The notes: generated from the letters alone by a model not told the origin. 14,525 nucleotides of DNA from DATFES01 sp035457725 (GCA_035457725.1 DATIBC010000062.1:1-14525), one strand, 5' to 3'. Counted from the first letter of the stretch, positions 1 through 7,585 are shown. Numbers and translations: made by a program.

Positions 1-1
1 G

Positions 2-421
2 ATCGTCCACCCCGAGAAATCCGACGACGAGCTCGAGCGCATGACGCAATGCGCCGAGGATGTCTTGAAGCGCCTGGAGCTGCCGTACCGCACGGTCGTG
101 CTGTGCACCGGCGATATAGGCTTCAACGCGCGCAAGACCTACGACATCGAGGTCTGGCTGCCGGGACAGAACGCCTATCGGGAAATTTCCTCGTGCTCGA
201 ATTGCGGCGACTTCCAGGCGCGGCGCATGAAAGCGCGTTTCCGCAAGGCGGGCGAGAAGGGGGCGCATTTCGTCCACACGCTCAACGGCTCCGGGCTGGC
301 CGTCGGACGGACGCTGATCGCGGTCATGGAGAATTACCAGCGCGCCGACGGCTCGATCGAGGTGCCGCAAGCGCTGCGGCCGTACATGGGCGGGCTCGAG
401 GCCGTCGTGGCGAATGTTTAA
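2..421 (+). CDS. serS: Seryl-tRNA synthetase, C-terminal part (5' end outside window)
   Basis: This is the C-terminal ~139 residues of a cytoplasmic class II aminoacyl-tRNA synthetase, which charges tRNA-Ser with serine using ATP. The frame is open from the first bases of the window, so the N-terminal coiled-coil arm and motifs 1 and 2 lie upstream. Visible hallmarks are the SerRS stretch EISSCSNCGDFQARRMKAR, followed by HTLNGSGLAVGRTLIAVMEN, which is class II motif 3 with its ATP-binding Arg. The usual short tail (VPQALRPYMGG) ends the protein. The TAA stop overlaps the surE start by 8 bp, suggesting co-transcription. The ATG at 41 is internal, not a start. Identification is firm. Confidence 0.97.
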   Translation: MVHPEKSDDELERMTQCAEDVLKRLELPYRTVVLCTGDIGFNARKTYDIEVWLPGQNAYREISSCSNCGDFQARRMKARFRKAGEKGAHFVHTLNGSGLAVGRTLIAVMENYQRADGSIEVPQALRPYMGGLEAVVANV

Positions 422-1196
422 GGCGCCGCTCGATCTCGCCAAGTCGCGCATCCTGGTGACCAACGACGACGGGCTGCGCGCCACCGGGCTCAAGGTGCTC
501 GAGAAGGTCGCGCGCAACCTGTCGCTTGATGTTTGGGTGGTGGCGCCCGAGGACGAGCAGAGCGCCGCCGGCCACTCGCTGACGCTCCGCCGCCCGTTGC
601 GCATCCGCAAGATCGGACGCAAGCGCTACGCCGTCGACGGAACTCCGACCGACTGCGTGTTGCTGGCGATCAACCACATCATGAAAGACGACAAGCCGAC
701 CTTGTGCCTGTCGGGCGTCAATCGCGGCTCGAATCTCGGCGAGGACGTGACCTATTCGGGTACGATTGCCGCGGCGATGGAGGCCACCTTGCTTGGCGTG
801 CCGGCTATCGCCCTCTCGCAGGCGGTGACACCGCTGGAGCTGCCGCGCTGGTCGTGCGCCAGCTCGCACGCCGGCAAGGTGATTCGCGCTGTGACGCACA
901 TCGCCTGGCCCAAAAACGTCCTGGTCAACGTCAATTTTCCCGACGTGGCGCCGGAGAAGGTCAAGGGCGTCAAGGTGGCGCGCCAGGGCCGCCACAAGAT
1001 CGGCGACCAGCTCGTCGAGAACATCGATCCGCGCGGGCGTCCGTACTATTGGATCGGCGCCATGCGGCTCGAAGATCCGACGCGATCGGGGACCGATATC
1101 GCCATGGTCAACCAGGGCTACATCTCCGTCACGCCGCTCTATCTCGACCTGACGCACCGGCCGACGATGAATCGGCTCGCCGAAGCGCTCAAGTGA
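414..1196 (+). CDS. surE: 5'/3'-nucleotidase SurE
   Basis: SurE is a metal-dependent phosphatase that removes phosphate from nucleoside monophosphates and is linked to stationary-phase and stress survival. The 260-residue length fits the family. Visible motifs are RILVTNDDG near residues 12-20 (metal ligands D18 and D19), APEDEQSAAGHS near 44-54 (S50), and SGVNRGSNLGEDVTYSGT near 100-117 (N103 as ligand). The short N-terminal lead before the NDDG motif is what I recall for alphaproteobacterial SurE, which supports the ATG at 414, overlapping the end of serS by 8 bp. The stop overlaps the pcm start by 4 bp. Adjacency to pcm and a LysM/M23 gene repeats the surE-pcm-nlpD order known from gammaproteobacteria. 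Confidence 0.97.
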   Translation: MFKAPLDLAKSRILVTNDDGLRATGLKVLEKVARNLSLDVWVVAPEDEQSAAGHSLTLRRPLRIRKIGRKRYAVDGTPTDCVLLAINHIMKDDKPTLCLSGVNRGSNLGEDVTYSGTIAAAMEATLLGVPAIALSQAVTPLELPRWSCASSHAGKVIRAVTHIAWPKNVLVNVNFPDVAPEKVKGVKVARQGRHKIGDQLVENIDPRGRPYYWIGAMRLEDPTRSGTDIAMVNQGYISVTPLYLDLTHRPTMNRLAEALK

Positions 1197-1846
1197 CGAC
1201 GCCCAATCACCGCATCCGCCTAGTGATGGAATTGCGCGCCTCGGGGGTCAGCGATACCGCGGTGCTGGCGGCGATCGAGCGCGTGCCGCGCGAGATGTTC
1301 GTGCCGACGGCGTTCCGCGATCGCGCCTACGAAAACGCGGCGCTTCCCATTGGCCACGGCCAGACCCTGAGCCAGCCGTCGGTCGTCGGGCTGATGACGC
1401 AGGCGCTCGAACTCGGGGCACGCATGAAGGTGCTCGAGATCGGCACCGGATCGGGATACCAGACGGCGGTCTTGGCGCGGCTATGCCGGCGTGTATACAC
1501 GATCGAGCGGCACAAAGAATTGCTCATCGAGGCCGAGCAGCGGTTTCGTGCGCTCAAGCTGCATAACGTGACCACGCGCGTCGGCGACGGCTGGCTCGGT
1601 TGGCCGGAGCAGGCCCCGTTCGATCGCATCATCGTCACCGCCGCGCCGCCGGAATTGCCGCGCGAGCTGTTGGACCAGCTTCGCGATGGCGGATTCCTCG
1701 TCGCTCCGATCGGCGCCGAAAAGCGCCTGCAAACGCTGGTGCGGGTGCGCCGCGGCGCACACGGTTTCGCCCGCGAGGAAATCGCCGCGGTACGATTCGT
1801 GCCGATGGTCGAAGGCATGCCGCCGGACTCCGGTTCGGACCGCTGA
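1193..1846 (+). CDS. pcm: Protein-L-isoaspartate O-methyltransferase
   Basis: Pcm transfers a methyl group from S-adenosylmethionine to L-isoaspartyl residues in damaged proteins, starting their repair. The chosen start is GTG at 1193, overlapping the surE stop as GTGA, and gives 217 residues, normal for the family. An ATG at 1226 is the alternative and would lose 11 residues. Visible motifs are VPREMFVP near residues 31-38, the substrate loop LPIGHGQTLSQPSVVGLM near 51-68, SAM motif I VLEIGTGSGYQTAVLA near 80-95, and VGDGWLGWPEQAPFDRIIVTAA near 130-151 (two adjoining segments). The C-terminal RFVPMVEG is also typical. The open frame extends far upstream inside surE, but that part is an out-of-frame shadow. 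Confidence 0.96.
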   Translation: MTTPNHRIRLVMELRASGVSDTAVLAAIERVPREMFVPTAFRDRAYENAALPIGHGQTLSQPSVVGLMTQALELGARMKVLEIGTGSGYQTAVLARLCRRVYTIERHKELLIEAEQRFRALKLHNVTTRVGDGWLGWPEQAPFDRIIVTAAPPELPRELLDQLRDGGFLVAPIGAEKRLQTLVRVRRGAHGFAREEIAAVRFVPMVEGMPPDSGSDR

Positions 1847-1894
1847 CGCCGAGTGGTGGAATCCGGCGGCGGTTCGCGCTATCTCTCGAAGACG

Positions 1895-3049
1895 ATGTTC
1901 ACGGCCAGCCGAATCATCCTTGCCATCTTTGTCCTAGCGGCGATCGCCGGAGGACTGGAAGGCTGCGCGCGTCGTGGCAATCCTGCGCCCGTGACGTTCG
2001 GCAGCGGCGATGGATCACGAGCTGCGCCGCCCGAGACCGTCGCTCCGCGCGGCCCGGTGGTCGGCGGAGGCAGCGCCGTGGTGCAGCCGGGAGAAACCCT
2101 CTACAGCATCGCAAGGCGCAGCGGCGTGCCGATCCGCGCGATCATCGACGCTAATGGCTTGCAACCGCCCTTCATACTCCAGCCGGGCCAGACAATCGCT
2201 CTGCCGCGGGTACGAACGCACCAAGTGGTGTCTGGCGATACCGTCTACAACATCGCCCGCCGCTACGGCGTTTCGCAAAGCGAGCTGGTCCGCGCCAACA
2301 CTATCGAGACGCCGTTTACCATTCAGCTTGGCCGGGTTCTCGTCGTGCCGAATGCCGATGGATCACCGCCCACCGATACCGCGTCCACGCTCGCCTCCGT
2401 GCCGACGGCGTCGCGTGACGCCGATGTAACCTCCGGCCGGCCGCTTCAAGGCCCAGCCCAAGCATCCCCGCCGCCGAGCGCGGCGACGGCGCCAGTCGCC
2501 AACGATGGCGGCCGACCCGTTCGCGGCATCGAAGCCGCCCCGCTGCCGCCACAGGGAAACAACCCGGCGGCGGCTGACATCGCGGCAAGTCCGCCGCCGC
2601 CAGCGACGGGCGACGCATCGACCTCCGCTGCCGTGGCGACGCCAGCTGCGCGCGTTGGCCGCGGCTTTTCCTGGCCGGTGCGCGGCCGGGTCGTCTCCGA
2701 TTTCGGGCCGAAGCCCGGCGGGCTTCACAACGACGGGCTCAACATCGCCGCACCGCGCGGCACGCCGTTCCATGCCGCCGATAACGGCGTGGTCGTCTAT
2801 GCCGGAAACGAATTGCGCGGCTTCGGCAATCTAATCCTGGTCCGCCACGACGGCGGTTGGGTCACCGCCTATGCGCACGCCGAGGAAATCGCCGCCCAGC
2901 GCGGCGATCAGGTTCGCCGCGGACAGGTGCTCGGCAAGGTCGGGCAGACCGGCAACGTCGCCTCGCCGCAGCTGCATTTCGAAATTCGCCGCGGCACGCG
3001 GGCAGTCGATCCGCGCGAGCTGTTGTCGGGCGGCGCGGCAAGCGGTTAA
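1895..3049 (+). CDS. NlpD/DipM-like lipoprotein with two LysM repeats and a degenerate M23 (LytM) domain
   Basis: This is a predicted outer-membrane lipoprotein that binds peptidoglycan and probably controls septal wall hydrolysis. The start ATG at 1895 gives 384 residues and a proper N-terminus: a hydrophobic stretch at 6-20, then lipobox-like LEGC with C24. An upstream in-frame GTG at 1853 would add 14 residues ahead of the signal. LysM repeats span about 62-105 and 109-152. A Pro/Ala/Ser-rich linker spans about 155-255. The M23 fold runs from about 266 to 377. In that domain the usual HxGxD reads NDGLN (279-283) and the usual HxH reads QLH (359-361); H328 and H361 remain. It may therefore be an amidase activator rather than an endopeptidase, as known for E. 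coli NlpD. It follows pcm after 48 bp. Confidence 0.93.
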   Translation: MFTASRIILAIFVLAAIAGGLEGCARRGNPAPVTFGSGDGSRAAPPETVAPRGPVVGGGSAVVQPGETLYSIARRSGVPIRAIIDANGLQPPFILQPGQTIALPRVRTHQVVSGDTVYNIARRYGVSQSELVRANTIETPFTIQLGRVLVVPNADGSPPTDTASTLASVPTASRDADVTSGRPLQGPAQASPPPSAATAPVANDGGRPVRGIEAAPLPPQGNNPAAADIAASPPPPATGDASTSAAVATPAARVGRGFSWPVRGRVVSDFGPKPGGLHNDGLNIAAPRGTPFHAADNGVVVYAGNELRGFGNLILVRHDGGWVTAYAHAEEIAAQRGDQVRRGQVLGKVGQTGNVASPQLHFEIRRGTRAVDPRELLSGGAASG

Positions 3050-3909
3050 GCCCTGTCGATTCGCTTCCCTAACCGGCCGGCGAGATCCTGGATGAACTGC
3101 CAGGCGACGCGGCCGGAACGGGAGCCGCGCGTGACCGCCCATTCGTTGGCTTGCGCGTGCAACGCCTCGCCATCGATCTTGATCCCGAGCCAGCGCGCGT
3201 AGCCGTCGATCATCGCGAAATAAGTGTCCTGGTCGCAATGATGGAAGCCGAGCCACAGCCCGAAGCGGTCGGAGAGCGATACCTTCTCTTCGACCGCCTC
3301 GCCGGGATTGATCGCCGTCGAGCGTTCGTTGTCGATCATGTCGCGCGGCATCAAATGGCGGCGGTTCGATGTGGCGTAAAAAATGACGTTGGGGGGCCGG
3401 CCTTCGATGCCGCCTTCGAGAACAGCCTTGAGCGATTTGTAGGAGGCATCGGTGCCGTCGAACGAAAGATCGTCGCAGAACAGCAAGAACCGCCGCCCGG
3501 CGGCGCGCAAGATCGCCAACAGCGCCGGCAGCGAGGGAATCTCTTCGCGATGAATCTCGACCAGCGCGAGAGACTGCTTCTTCTCGGCGTTGACGGCCTC
3601 ATGCACCGCCTTGACAAGCGAGCTCTTGCCCATGCCGCGCGCGCCCCATAGGAGCGCGTTATTGGCCGGGTAACCGCGGGCGAAGCGCCGCGTGTTCTCG
3701 AGCAGAATATCGCGTTGCCGCTCGATGCCCTGGAGCAGCGACAGATCGACGCGGTTTACTTGGCGAACCGGCTCGAGCCGGCTGCCGTCCGAATGCCAGA
3801 CGAACGCATCGGCGGCTGCGAGGTCGGTCGCCTGGCTATTGCTCGGAGCGAAACGCTCCAAGGTTTCAGCGATGCGGCGAAGCAGGGGCTCCAGCGATGG
3901 ATCGACCAT
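3046..3909 (-). CDS. DUF815 family AAA-type ATPase
   Basis: This 287-residue cytosolic P-loop ATPase belongs to the DUF815 family, whose role is not established. Visible motifs are Walker A GARGMGKSS (89-97, K95), Walker B FLLFCDD (141-147), a sensor-1-like ATSNRRH (179-185) and a likely arginine finger in SDRFGLW (213-219). The start is ATG at 3909 (MVDPSLEP). The frame is open to 4149, but that extra part runs through the divergent promoter region and is low in similarity to anything, so I reject it. The stop TAA lies on the opposite strand of the lipoprotein stop, sharing a TTAA. No clear Shine-Dalgarno is visible. It is transcribed divergently from yajC. Confidence 0.92.
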   Translation of the reverse strand: MVDPSLEPLLRRIAETLERFAPSNSQATDLAAADAFVWHSDGSRLEPVRQVNRVDLSLLQGIERQRDILLENTRRFARGYPANNALLWGARGMGKSSLVKAVHEAVNAEKKQSLALVEIHREEIPSLPALLAILRAAGRRFLLFCDDLSFDGTDASYKSLKAVLEGGIEGRPPNVIFYATSNRRHLMPRDMIDNERSTAINPGEAVEEKVSLSDRFGLWLGFHHCDQDTYFAMIDGYARWLGIKIDGEALHAQANEWAVTRGSRSGRVAWQFIQDLAGRLGKRIDRA

Positions 3910-3950
3910 ATAAACCGACGATTCTCGCGAGTGATTCGTTGTTGCGGGCG

Positions 3951-3980
3951 TGACCCTAAAGCGCGCGCTTGCAAGGGTCA
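3951..3980. promoter_or_regulatory. Nested inverted repeat in the divergent DUF815/yajC control region
   Basis: Outer arms TGACCCT (3951-3957) and AGGGTCA (3974-3980) are perfect reverse complements. They enclose a 12-bp perfect palindrome AAGCGCGCGCTT (3959-3970). The element sits 42 bp before the DUF815 start and about 30 bp before the yajC -35 box. It could be an operator or a leader hairpin. Its function is inferred only from symmetry and position. Confidence 0.35.
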
Positions 3981-4009
3981 ACGGCCGCCGCCATTTCCGG
4001 CCGCCGGCG

Positions 4010-4037
4010 TTGCATTTATCGGCCCGCTCGCTATAGT
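4010..4037 (+). promoter_or_regulatory. Putative sigma70-type promoter of yajC-secD-secF
   Basis: A -35 box TTGCAT (4010-4015) and a -10 box TATAGT (4032-4037) are separated by 16 bp. Transcription would begin near 4044, giving a leader of about 47 nt before the yajC ATG. Both hexamers are close to consensus in otherwise GC-rich DNA, and the position upstream of the operon is right. Confidence 0.55.
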
Positions 4038-4075
4038 CCCCCGCGATTCCGCGCCGGCGTCTGGCGCCCGGCAGG

Positions 4076-4082
4076 AAAGGAG
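4076..4082 (+). promoter_or_regulatory. Strong ribosome binding site of yajC
   Basis: AAAGGAG lies 8 nt before the ATG at 4091. It is the best Shine-Dalgarno in the window and fixes the yajC start. Confidence 0.8.
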
Positions 4083-4090
4083 AGAGGTGC

Positions 4091-4654
4091 ATGCTGATTT
4101 CTTCCGCATACGCGCAAGCGGCCGGCGGCGGCGGCGGGTTCGACCTCATTCAACTCACGCCGCTGGTTCTGATCTTCGTCGTTTTCTATTTCCTCATCAT
4201 CCGGCCGCAACAGAAGAAGGTGAAGGAGCACAAAACGATGGTCGACGCGCTGCGCCGCGGAGACCGCATCGTCACCTCGGGCGGAATCATCGGCACGGTC
4301 ACCAAGGTCAACCCAGGCGAGGCGGACGTCACGCTCGAAATTTCCGAGGGGGTGCGCGTGCGCGCGCGTCGTGCCATGGTCGCCGAAGTCATGGCGCGCA
4401 CCGAGCCCGCCGAGGCGCGCGAGAAGTCCGAGCGGGCCAAGCCCTCCGTCGAGCGTGGCGATGGCAGCGAGGATTTCTACAAGCGGCTGGGCGTCGCGCG
4501 CACTGCCAGCGCCGAGGAGATCGCCGCGGCATATTCGTCCAAATCCGGCGACGCCAAGTCGGACGAAGCGTATGACACGCTCAAGGATCCAGTACGGCGC
4601 AAGCTTTACGATTCGCTCGGCCACGACGAGTACCTCGCGCACCTCAAAGGGTAG
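4091..4654 (+). CDS. yajC: Sec translocon accessory protein YajC with C-terminal J-domain-like extension
   Basis: YajC is a small inner-membrane protein associated with SecDF that assists protein export. Residues 1-105 are ordinary YajC: a Gly-rich N-terminus, a membrane helix at about 19-37, then IIRPQQKKVKEHKTMVDAL and the motif GDRIVTSGGIIGTV (57-70). YajC proteins usually end near 100-120 residues, but this one continues to 187. After a charged linker (about 104-127), residues 128-187 look like a DnaJ J-domain: DFYKRLGV, ASAEEIAAAY, then EAYDTLKDPVRRKLYDSLGH. The central part that should carry HPD is missing, with only about 10 residues between AY (147-148) and EAY (159-161). The frame is continuous with no sign of a shift. 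secD follows after 9 bp. Confidence 0.94.
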   Translation: MLISSAYAQAAGGGGGFDLIQLTPLVLIFVVFYFLIIRPQQKKVKEHKTMVDALRRGDRIVTSGGIIGTVTKVNPGEADVTLEISEGVRVRARRAMVAEVMARTEPAEAREKSERAKPSVERGDGSEDFYKRLGVARTASAEEIAAAYSSKSGDAKSDEAYDTLKDPVRRKLYDSLGHDEYLAHLKG

Positions 4655-4663
4655 ACCCGCGCG

Positions 4664-6247
4664 ATGCTCAACATGGCCCCATGGAAGGTGTGGACCGTCG
4701 TCGCGATATGCGTGCTCGGCGTGGTCTACGCGGCGCCAAATTTATTCGGGCGCGAGCAAACGGAAACTTGGCCGCGCTTCCTGCCGTACCAGCAAATCAC
4801 GCTCGGCCTCGACCTGCAGGGCGGCTCGCATTTACTGCTCGAGGTCGATGTCGCCGCCGTCGCTCGCGAGCGGCTGACTAATCTCCAGGACGCGGTGCGC
4901 GGCGCGTTGCGCACGCAACGCATCCCGGCCGTGAACGTCGCGCTTCAGGGCAGCGATTCGGTCGTCTTCACGGTCCGCGAGCCGGGACAGGTCGAGCAGG
5001 CGCGCGCAGCGGTACGCGATCTCGACGCCGCGGCCCGCATTACCGTTGCTCCGGACGGAAGCGTCACCCTCAAGCTCGACGAGCGGGAATTGGCCGAACA
5101 GCGGCGCCGTGCGGTGACGCAGTCGATCGAAATCGTTCGCAGGCGCATCGACGAGACCGGCACGCGCGAGCCGACGATACAGGCGCAGGGACAGGATCGA
5201 ATCCTTGTCCAGCTCCCGGGCGTGCGCGAGCCCGAACGCATCAAGGCGCTTCTGGGCAAGACCGCGAAGCTCACCTTCCACTTCGTTGATACGTCCTCCG
5301 CCACCGGCGTTCGGCCCGGCGCGGCGCCGCCCGGTACGTTACTGTTGCCCGCCGATCGGGAGGTCGAGGCCAACGGCCAGCCGCGCATGTATCTCATCCA
5401 GCGTCGCGTCATCGTCGCCGGCGAGCGCCTGTCCGACGCGCAGCCCGGACAAAACCCGCAGACCGGCGAATGGGTGGTGAACTTTACTTTCGACACGGTC
5501 GGCGCGCGGCAATTCGGCGAAGCCACGCGCAATAACGTCGGACGAAACCTCGCGGTCGTTCTCGATGGGCGCGTGATCACCGCGCCGGTGATACGCGAAC
5601 CCATCCTCGGCGGCCGTGGCCAGATCTCGGGAAGCTTCACTCCCGCTTCGGCTACCGACCTTGCCGTCCTGCTGCGCGCCGGAGCGCTTCCTGCACCGCT
5701 CAATGTCATCGAAGAGCGTTCGGTAGGACCGGATCTCGGCGCTGATTCGATCGAAGCCGGCACCCGAGCCTGCATCATAGGCGTCGTCCTGGTCATATTC
5801 TTCATGGTGCTGTGTTACGGCTTGTTCGGCGTATTCGCCGTAGTAGCACTTTTCTTCAACCTCGCTCTGTTGGTGGCGATCCTGTCGGTCCTCGGCGCGA
5901 CGCTGACGCTTCCAGGGATCGCGGGTATCGTGCTGACGCTTGGCATGGCCGTCGACGCCAACGTGCTCATCTACGAGCGAATCCGCGAGGAAATCCGGGT
6001 CGGGCGAACGCCTCTTTCGGCGATCGAGGCTGGGTTCGAACGCGCCACGGCGACGATCATCGATTCCAATTTGACGACGCTGATCGCCGCGTTGCTGCTC
6101 TTTCTGCTCGGCTCGGGGCCCGTCAAGGGTTTCGCCGTCGTGCTGTCGATCGGGATTTTCACTTCGATGTTCACCGCGGTCTTGTTGACGCGCCTGATCG
6201 TCGCCGAGTGGTTCCGCCGCGTCCGCCCCAAAGCGGTTCCGGTCTAG
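4664..6247 (+). CDS. secD: Protein translocase subunit SecD
   Basis: SecD is an inner-membrane protein of the RND superfamily. With SecF it uses the proton gradient to pull exported proteins through SecYEG on the periplasmic side. The 527-residue product has a first membrane helix at about 8-24, the signature LGLDLQGGSHLLLEVD (47-62), a large periplasmic P1 domain, the motif SVGPDLGADSIEAGT near 353-367, and five C-terminal membrane helices. Helix 4 carries GMAVDANVLIYERIREE (427-443) with the functionally important D431. AAAGGG at 4646-4651, inside the yajC end, is the likely ribosome binding site for ATG 4664; ATG 4673 is possible. secF starts 12 bp downstream. Confidence 0.98.
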   Translation: MLNMAPWKVWTVVAICVLGVVYAAPNLFGREQTETWPRFLPYQQITLGLDLQGGSHLLLEVDVAAVARERLTNLQDAVRGALRTQRIPAVNVALQGSDSVVFTVREPGQVEQARAAVRDLDAAARITVAPDGSVTLKLDERELAEQRRRAVTQSIEIVRRRIDETGTREPTIQAQGQDRILVQLPGVREPERIKALLGKTAKLTFHFVDTSSATGVRPGAAPPGTLLLPADREVEANGQPRMYLIQRRVIVAGERLSDAQPGQNPQTGEWVVNFTFDTVGARQFGEATRNNVGRNLAVVLDGRVITAPVIREPILGGRGQISGSFTPASATDLAVLLRAGALPAPLNVIEERSVGPDLGADSIEAGTRACIIGVVLVIFFMVLCYGLFGVFAVVALFFNLALLVAILSVLGATLTLPGIAGIVLTLGMAVDANVLIYERIREEIRVGRTPLSAIEAGFERATATIIDSNLTTLIAALLLFLLGSGPVKGFAVVLSIGIFTSMFTAVLLTRLIVAEWFRRVRPKAVPV

Positions 6248-6259
6248 AGGGTCCGCACG

Positions 6260-7183
6260 ATGCGAACGCTTCGATTCGTTCCCCACAACACGAACATTCC
6301 GTTCATTCGGATGCGGGTGACCACGTTCGTCGTCTCCGCCGCCCTCTCCTTGCTGTCAGTCGTGCTGTTTTTTGCGCCGGGGCTCAATTACGGCATCGAT
6401 TTCGCCGGCGGCGTTCTGATCGAGGCGCGGGCAACCCAAGGCGACGCCGATCTCGGCGACATGCGCGCAAAACTATCCGGTCTTAGTCTCGGTGAAGTCG
6501 CGTTGCAGGATTTCGGTTCGACGCGCGACGTGTTGATTCGCGTGCAAAGCCAGGGCGACGAAAAGCTGGACAATGCGGCGGTCGAGATGGTGCGCAAGGC
6601 GCTCGGAGCCGGTTTCGAGTTCCGCCGCACCGAGGTCGTCGGCCCGAAAGTCGGGAGCGAACTGATCGAGGCAGGCACGATCGCCTCGCTGCTGGCGATG
6701 GTGGGAATCGCAGTTTATGTCTGGTTCCGCTTCGAGTGGCAGTTCGCGATCGCGGCGCTCATCTCGACCGTGCACGACGTGGTGACCACGATCGGCCTGT
6801 TCGTGCTGCTGCAGCTCGACTTCAACCTGACGAGCGTCGCCGCGGTCCTCACCATCGCCGGTTACTCGATCAACGACACGGTGGTCGTCTTCGACCGTAT
6901 CCGCGAGACCTTGCGCAAATACAAAACGCTGGAGTTCGGCGCCTTGATCGATCGCGCGATCAACGACACGCTGTCGCGCACGGTGATGACCAGCACGACG
7001 ACCTTGCTTGCGGTGCTTTCGCTGGCGATTTTCGGCGGCGAAGTGATTCGTGGCTTTGCGGTTGCGATCATCTGGGGCATCGCAATCGGGACGTATTCGT
7101 CGATCTTTCTCGCCGCGCCGCTGCTTCTCTACATGCGGCCGCCGCGGCCCACCGAATCCGCCGCGGTCGCCGCGACGCCTTGA
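6260..7183 (+). CDS. secF: Protein translocase subunit SecF
   Basis: SecF is the inner-membrane partner of SecD in the proton-driven stage of Sec-dependent export. The 307-residue protein has a first membrane helix at about 20-39, the signature NYGIDFAGGVLIE (43-55), a short periplasmic domain, and five C-terminal membrane helices. Conserved motifs include VVGPKVGSELI (126-136), SLLAMVGIAVYVWFRFEW (143-160) and GYSINDTVVVFDRIRET (201-217). An AGAGGG-type ribosome binding site begins at the secD stop. The gene is complete and of ordinary length, the third gene of the yajC-secD-secF transcription unit. Confidence 0.98.
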   Translation: MRTLRFVPHNTNIPFIRMRVTTFVVSAALSLLSVVLFFAPGLNYGIDFAGGVLIEARATQGDADLGDMRAKLSGLSLGEVALQDFGSTRDVLIRVQSQGDEKLDNAAVEMVRKALGAGFEFRRTEVVGPKVGSELIEAGTIASLLAMVGIAVYVWFRFEWQFAIAALISTVHDVVTTIGLFVLLQLDFNLTSVAAVLTIAGYSINDTVVVFDRIRETLRKYKTLEFGALIDRAINDTLSRTVMTSTTTLLAVLSLAIFGGEVIRGFAVAIIWGIAIGTYSSIFLAAPLLLYMRPPRPTESAAVAATP

Positions 7184-7207
7184 GCCCGTCGATGGGGTCG
7201 CTCCCCG

Positions 7208-7585
7208 ATGGACGTTACCCCGCTCATACCCGCCGGCCGCAAGGTGATCGATGCCTATGGCGACGGCGGCTTCCGCGTCAGCGGCGAGCGATTCATCGGG
7301 TCAATCCTGCTGTTTCCCGACCGCGTCCTGCCGTGGTCGGCGCGCGATTTCGCCGAGCTCGACCGCGACTCGCTCGCGCCGTTCGTCGGGATGACTCCGC
7401 CGGTTGAAATACTTCTCATCGGCTGCGGCGCGCGAATGGAGTTCGTGTCGCCGGCCTTGCGAAGAGAGCTGCGCGGGCTCGGCCTTGTCATCGACGCGAT
7501 GGACACTGGCGCCGCATGTCGGACCTATAACGTCCTGCTCGCCGAGGAGCGGCGGGTCGCCGCGGCTTTAATCGCCGTGAAATAG
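7208..7585 (+). CDS. Mth938-domain protein (NDUFAF3-like)
   Basis: This 125-residue protein has the Mth938/DUF498 fold, the family of the human mitochondrial complex I assembly factor NDUFAF3. Visible family features are IDAYGDGGFRVSG (14-26), VEILLIGCG (66-74) and the C-terminal MDTGAACRTYNVLLAEERRV (98-117). No catalytic site is known for the family. It follows secF after 24 bp on the same strand and ends just before a strong hairpin, so it is probably the last gene of the yajC operon. A role in assembling NADH:quinone oxidoreductase is inferred from the eukaryotic relative, strengthened by the NDUFAF6-like gene 3.8 kb away. Confidence 0.9.
   Translation: MDVTPLIPAGRKVIDAYGDGGFRVSGERFIGSILLFPDRVLPWSARDFAELDRDSLAPFVGMTPPVEILLIGCGARMEFVSPALRRELRGLGLVIDAMDTGAACRTYNVLLAEERRVAAALIAVK

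Noticed and set aside
324..1157. Long minus-strand open frame antisense to surE
   Set aside because: Arg- and Ala-rich product without recognisable motifs, fully opposite a clear surE; typical shadow frame of GC-rich DNA.
533..1192. Upstream part of the long open frame that ends as pcm
   Set aside because: It overlaps surE in another frame and is Arg-rich with no motif; Pcm similarity begins only near 1193.
3982..4006. Direct repeat CGGCCGCCG (3982-3990 and 3998-4006) upstream of yajC
   Set aside because: A 9-mer of only C and G recurs easily in DNA of this composition; no further evidence of function.
3910..4149. N-terminal extension of the DUF815 ATPase
   Set aside because: It would run through the yajC promoter, ribosome binding site and start; the MVDPSLEP start fits the family better.
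5339..6286. Long minus-strand open frame antisense to secD
   Set aside because: Composed of charged low-complexity residues and opposite a well-conserved secD; no start signal and no family resemblance.
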